Of a stretch of DNA of 6,392 bases, positions 4,397 to 6,392 are shown piece by piece. Each line of letters begins with the position of its first letter. Position 1 is the first letter of the stretch. The notes beneath the pieces were generated by a model. The model was not told where the DNA came from. It did not search any database and saw nothing but the letters and a program-made list of their open reading frames with translations. Location: NCBI GenBank assembly GCA_002391225.1, contig DGRV01000009.1, positions 745 to 7,136 of the forward strand. The letters are read 5' to 3'. The DNA is from Christensenella sp. UBA4379. GTDB lineage: Bacteria > Bacillota > Clostridia > Christensenellales > Aristaeellaceae. Both the position numbers and the translations under genes were made by a program.

Positions 4397-5608
4397 TTAT
4401 CTGTACAGCAATTCCGCCTCTGTCCCCGACAGCGCATCCGTTGCCAAAGCCACTCCTTCCGGCAGGAGCACATATTGTAGATCCGGGCAGTCCGCAAAAG
4501 CCCGGCTGCCGATCTCGGTACATCCCGCCGGGACGATGACAACCTGCGCCCCGGTCCCCCGAAGAGCTTCCGCCTCCAGCGCTGTCAGGTCTTCCGGCAG
4601 CTGGACCACGGTCATTCCGGAAATGTCGAAGGAACGATGACAGCTTCTGCAGACGCCGTTTACCAGATGGTGAATCCCAATGGCGCATTCTCCCGAAGCG
4701 CCGTAATGCCAGGTTGCAGATTGCAACTTGTCATTATCCAGCCCAATTTCAATGATTTCTCTCTCGTCCTCTGTTCCTGCATAATATATGTCTGTCAGGT
4801 GGGTGCATTCCAGAAACGCATTTCGAATCACTCTTGTCAGAGAGAGCGGCAGATGAATTTCCGTCAGCTGAGCACATGAATGAAAGGCACCTTCTTCTAT
4901 AATGTTTACTCCTTCCTGCAAAATGATAGTAGAGACAGAACTACATGAAAAACTGTATAAAGGCACTCTTCTCATGGAAGCGGGCCAGGTAATTTCTGCC
5001 AATTGTACGCAGTTTTCAAAAACATAGGTTCCCATCGTATCTATGTTGTCTGACATCCTGATACTCTCTAGTCCGCTTCCGGCAAAAGCATGGCCTTTGA
5101 TGACTGTGACAGAATCCGGAATATAGATGGATGACAATGAAGTACAAGATGAAAAGGCATAATCGCCAATAGATTCGAGAGATTCAGACAGCGTTATCTG
5201 AGACAATGCCGTACATCCTCCGAATGCACTATTGCCAACTTCCGTGACCGAATCAGGCAACGTAATTGATTCAAGACAGGTACAGCCGGAAAAAGCGCTG
5301 GCTTTGACAGACGTAAGTCCCTCTGGCAGAATTACCGACGTCAACCCGGAACAGCCGTCAAAAGCGTGCGCGCCAACAGAAGTGACACCAGGTTCAATCA
5401 CCACTTCCTGAACGCCAAGTTCCTTCCAAGGCGCACCGTTCTTGGCCGTATAAGTCGCCATCTCCCCTTCGCCGGAGATGGTCAGCGTCCCGTCCGAATA
5501 GGTCCAGTTCACCCCGGTTCCGCAGGTACCCGAGACCGTTTCCGCCAGGCAGAATGAAACCATCAGGACGCCCAGCGCCGTCAGCAGAATGATCGCCTTT
5601 GCTTTCAT
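4397..5608 (-). CDS. Secreted BspA-type leucine-rich repeat protein (LRR_5)
   Basis: A 403-residue exported protein. Residues 1-22 form a signal peptide (MKAK, hydrophobic core, likely cleavage after FCLA). Residues 27-66 match the N-terminal cap common in clostridial LRR_5 proteins (TCGTGVNWTYSDGTLTISG). LRR_5 repeats of about 22-23 residues fill about 70-275, each with a core such as AFSGCTCLESITLP. A linker, DIYYAGTEDEREIIEIG (273-289), leads to a small cysteine/histidine segment (308-323: C308, H313, H314, C320, C323). A further partial LRR block (332-400) has a weaker fit. No anchor or membrane segment is seen at the C-terminus, so it is probably released or held non-covalently. Such proteins often bind host or surface partners, but nothing here shows the ligand. 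The frame is open to 5788. The start at 5608 gives the best signal peptide, and 5629 is the alternative. The gene has its own promoter and terminator. Its centre is much richer in A+T than its ends. Confidence 0.9.
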   Translation of the reverse strand: MKAKAIILLTALGVLMVSFCLAETVSGTCGTGVNWTYSDGTLTISGEGEMATYTAKNGAPWKELGVQEVVIEPGVTSVGAHAFDGCSGLTSVILPEGLTSVKASAFSGCTCLESITLPDSVTEVGNSAFGGCTALSQITLSESLESIGDYAFSSCTSLSSIYIPDSVTVIKGHAFAGSGLESIRMSDNIDTMGTYVFENCVQLAEITWPASMRRVPLYSFSCSSVSTIILQEGVNIIEEGAFHSCAQLTEIHLPLSLTRVIRNAFLECTHLTDIYYAGTEDEREIIEIGLDNDKLQSATWHYGASGECAIGIHHLVNGVCRSCHRSFDISGMTVVQLPEDLTALEAEALRGTGAQVVIVPAGCTEIGSRAFADCPDLQYVLLPEGVALATDALSGTEAELLYR

Positions 5609-5715
5609 CTCTCCGCTTCCCTCTTTCATGATCCCATGCGCCGTCTGATCTCTCCCTTTCATCGGGAGCATCGCCTTTTCCCCTGTCCGGCCATGGCTTT
5701 TCTGTTGTTTATTTG

Positions 5716-5744
5716 AGTTTACCACACCGGAACGGAGAAGTCCA
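5716..5744 (-). promoter_or_regulatory. Probable promoter of the LRR protein gene
   Basis: On the minus strand there is a -35 TGGACT (5739-5744, four of six), a 17-base spacer and a -10 TAAACT (5716-5721, four of six) preceded by TGG (extended -10). Transcription would begin near 5709, with a leader of about 100 bases. That makes the open frame upstream of about 5709 non-coding for this gene. The match is only moderate. Confidence 0.45.
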
Positions 5745-5771
5745 GTGCGTTTTTTAGCCATAGAGAAACAC

Positions 5772-5800
5772 TTGCGGGGCAACGGCATTCAGTGTATAAT
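5772..5800 (+). promoter_or_regulatory. Promoter of secA
   Basis: A perfect -10 TATAAT (5795-5800), a 17-base spacer and a -35 TTGCGG (5772-5777, three of six). Transcription would begin near 5807, giving a leader of about 48 bases. It is back to back with the LRR promoter, with 27 bases between the two -35 boxes. No SecM-like arrest peptide or recognised regulatory RNA is seen in the short leader. Confidence 0.7.
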
Positions 5801-5854
5801 AAAATGCGCTTTTATAGGGCGCTTAAGCTGAAAAGGTTTTTTAGGAGATATTGA

Positions 5855-6392
5855 ATGTTTGATTTTTTGAAAAAAATGCTGGGCGGGTCAAATGACAGCC
5901 TGCTGAAGCCGCTGATGAAGACGGCGGACGCCATTGAGGCTCTGGGGCCGGAGTATGAGAAGCTGTCCGACGAGGCCCTGGCCCACAAGACGGTGGAATT
6001 CAAAGCCCGCTACCAGAACGGGGAAACCCTGGACCAGCTGCTGCCGGAGGCCTTCGCCACCGTGCGGGAGGCCGCCTGGCGCACCCTGGGCATGCGGCCC
6101 TTCCGCGTCCAGCTGATCGGCGGCATCGTGCTTCATCAGGGCCGCATCGCCGAAATGAAGACCGGTGAAGGAAAGACCCTGACCGCCACCCTGCCCGCCT
6201 ATCTGAACGCCCTGGCCGGGAACGGTGTGCACATCGTCACGGTGAACGATTACCTGGCCTCCTTCCAGGGGGAGGAGATGGGCAAGCTGTACCGCTTCTT
6301 AGGCCTGTCCGTCGGCATCATCGTGCACGACCTGACGAATGAAGAAAGGCGCGCGGCGTATCAGGCGGACATCACCTACGGCACCAACAACG
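5855..6392 (+). CDS. secA: Preprotein translocase ATPase SecA, N-terminal part
   Basis: The motor ATPase that pushes unfolded preproteins through SecYEG. The window holds the first 179 residues of a protein normally of about 800-950, cut by the right edge. Visible are the N-terminal start MFDFLKKMLGG, the Q-motif region RPFRVQLIGG (81-90), the Walker A motif MKTGEGKTLTATLP (101-114, with K107 and T108 for nucleotide binding), VTVNDYLA (128-135) and ADITYGTNN (171-179). The start is set by AGGAG (5843-5847) 7 bases before the ATG and agrees with the family N-terminus. One oddity is that the RD pair usual after VNDYLA plus one residue is replaced by FQ (ASFQGEEMG). It is transcribed away from the LRR gene from its own promoter. 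The identification is firm. Whether this is the sole SecA or a second copy cannot be told. Confidence 0.97.
   Translation, partial: MFDFLKKMLGGSNDSLLKPLMKTADAIEALGPEYEKLSDEALAHKTVEFKARYQNGETLDQLLPEAFATVREAAWRTLGMRPFRVQLIGGIVLHQGRIAEMKTGEGKTLTATLPAYLNALAGNGVHIVTVNDYLASFQGEEMGKLYRFLGLSVGIIVHDLTNEERRAAYQADITYGTNN

Noticed and set aside
5545..5608. A lipoprotein signal (lipobox) around the cysteine in VSFCLAE.
   Set aside because: The residue before the cysteine is phenylalanine, which lipoprotein signal peptidase does not accept. A normal signal peptidase site after FCLA fits better.
5609..5788. Upstream extension of the LRR protein to an ATG at 5788.
   Set aside because: It would bury the signal peptide behind 60 polar residues, lies mostly upstream of the predicted transcription start, and reaches the secA promoter region.
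5806..5822. GCGC-N9-GCGC inverted repeat in the secA leader as a regulatory RNA.
   Set aside because: A 4-bp stem is too short to support, and it matches no known leader element.
5888..6232. A 114-codon minus-strand frame inside secA.
   Set aside because: SecA motifs on the + strand are unmistakable and this frame is their antisense shadow.

Overview
The window looks like chromosomal DNA of a Bacillota (Firmicutes) bacterium, probably a G+C-rich gut or rumen Clostridia member. This rests on the protein families: a clostridial-type SecA N-terminus, an M32 carboxypeptidase, a DUF2975 plus YozG-like HTH pair, and a secreted BspA-type leucine-rich repeat protein. It also rests on strong Shine-Dalgarno sites and near-consensus sigma-A-type promoters. 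No rRNA, tRNA, CRISPR array, transposase or integrase is visible. I cannot name the genus.

Layout from left to right. (1) 1-130: a short minus-strand open frame that looks coding but has no start codon and runs off the left edge. (2) 135-1833: a complete monocistronic minus-strand unit with promoter, structured leader, M32 metallocarboxypeptidase gene and intrinsic terminator. (3) 1835-2007: a compact minus-strand unit of about 170 bp. It has a consensus -10 box inside a 15-bp palindrome, a strong ribosome binding site and a 39-codon ORF. An intrinsic terminator is folded from the last codons of that ORF, with the stop codon at the end of its U-tract. (4) 2058-4287: a minus-strand operon of three genes (DUF2975 membrane protein, YozG-like HTH regulator, DUF4153/DUF4173-type polytopic membrane protein), tightly packed or overlapping, behind an extended -10 promoter surrounded by short repeats. 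(5) 4307-5744: a minus-strand gene for a secreted leucine-rich repeat protein with its own promoter and terminator. Its central repeats are far richer in A+T than its two ends. (6) 5772-6392: on the + strand and divergent from the LRR gene, a promoter and the first 179 codons of secA, cut by the right edge.

How the parts relate. The DUF2975, HTH and DUF4153/4173-type genes form one co-expressed and probably self-regulated membrane module. The LRR protein has a Sec-type signal peptide and so would be exported by the SecA encoded next to it, but that adjacency need not be functional. The carboxypeptidase is a stand-alone cytoplasmic peptidase. The least ordinary spot is 1835-2007. There the overlap of ORF, terminator and stop codon resembles genes that make mRNAs without a stop codon (arfA, brfA) or a terminator controlled by translation. 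A truncated gene remnant is the sober alternative.
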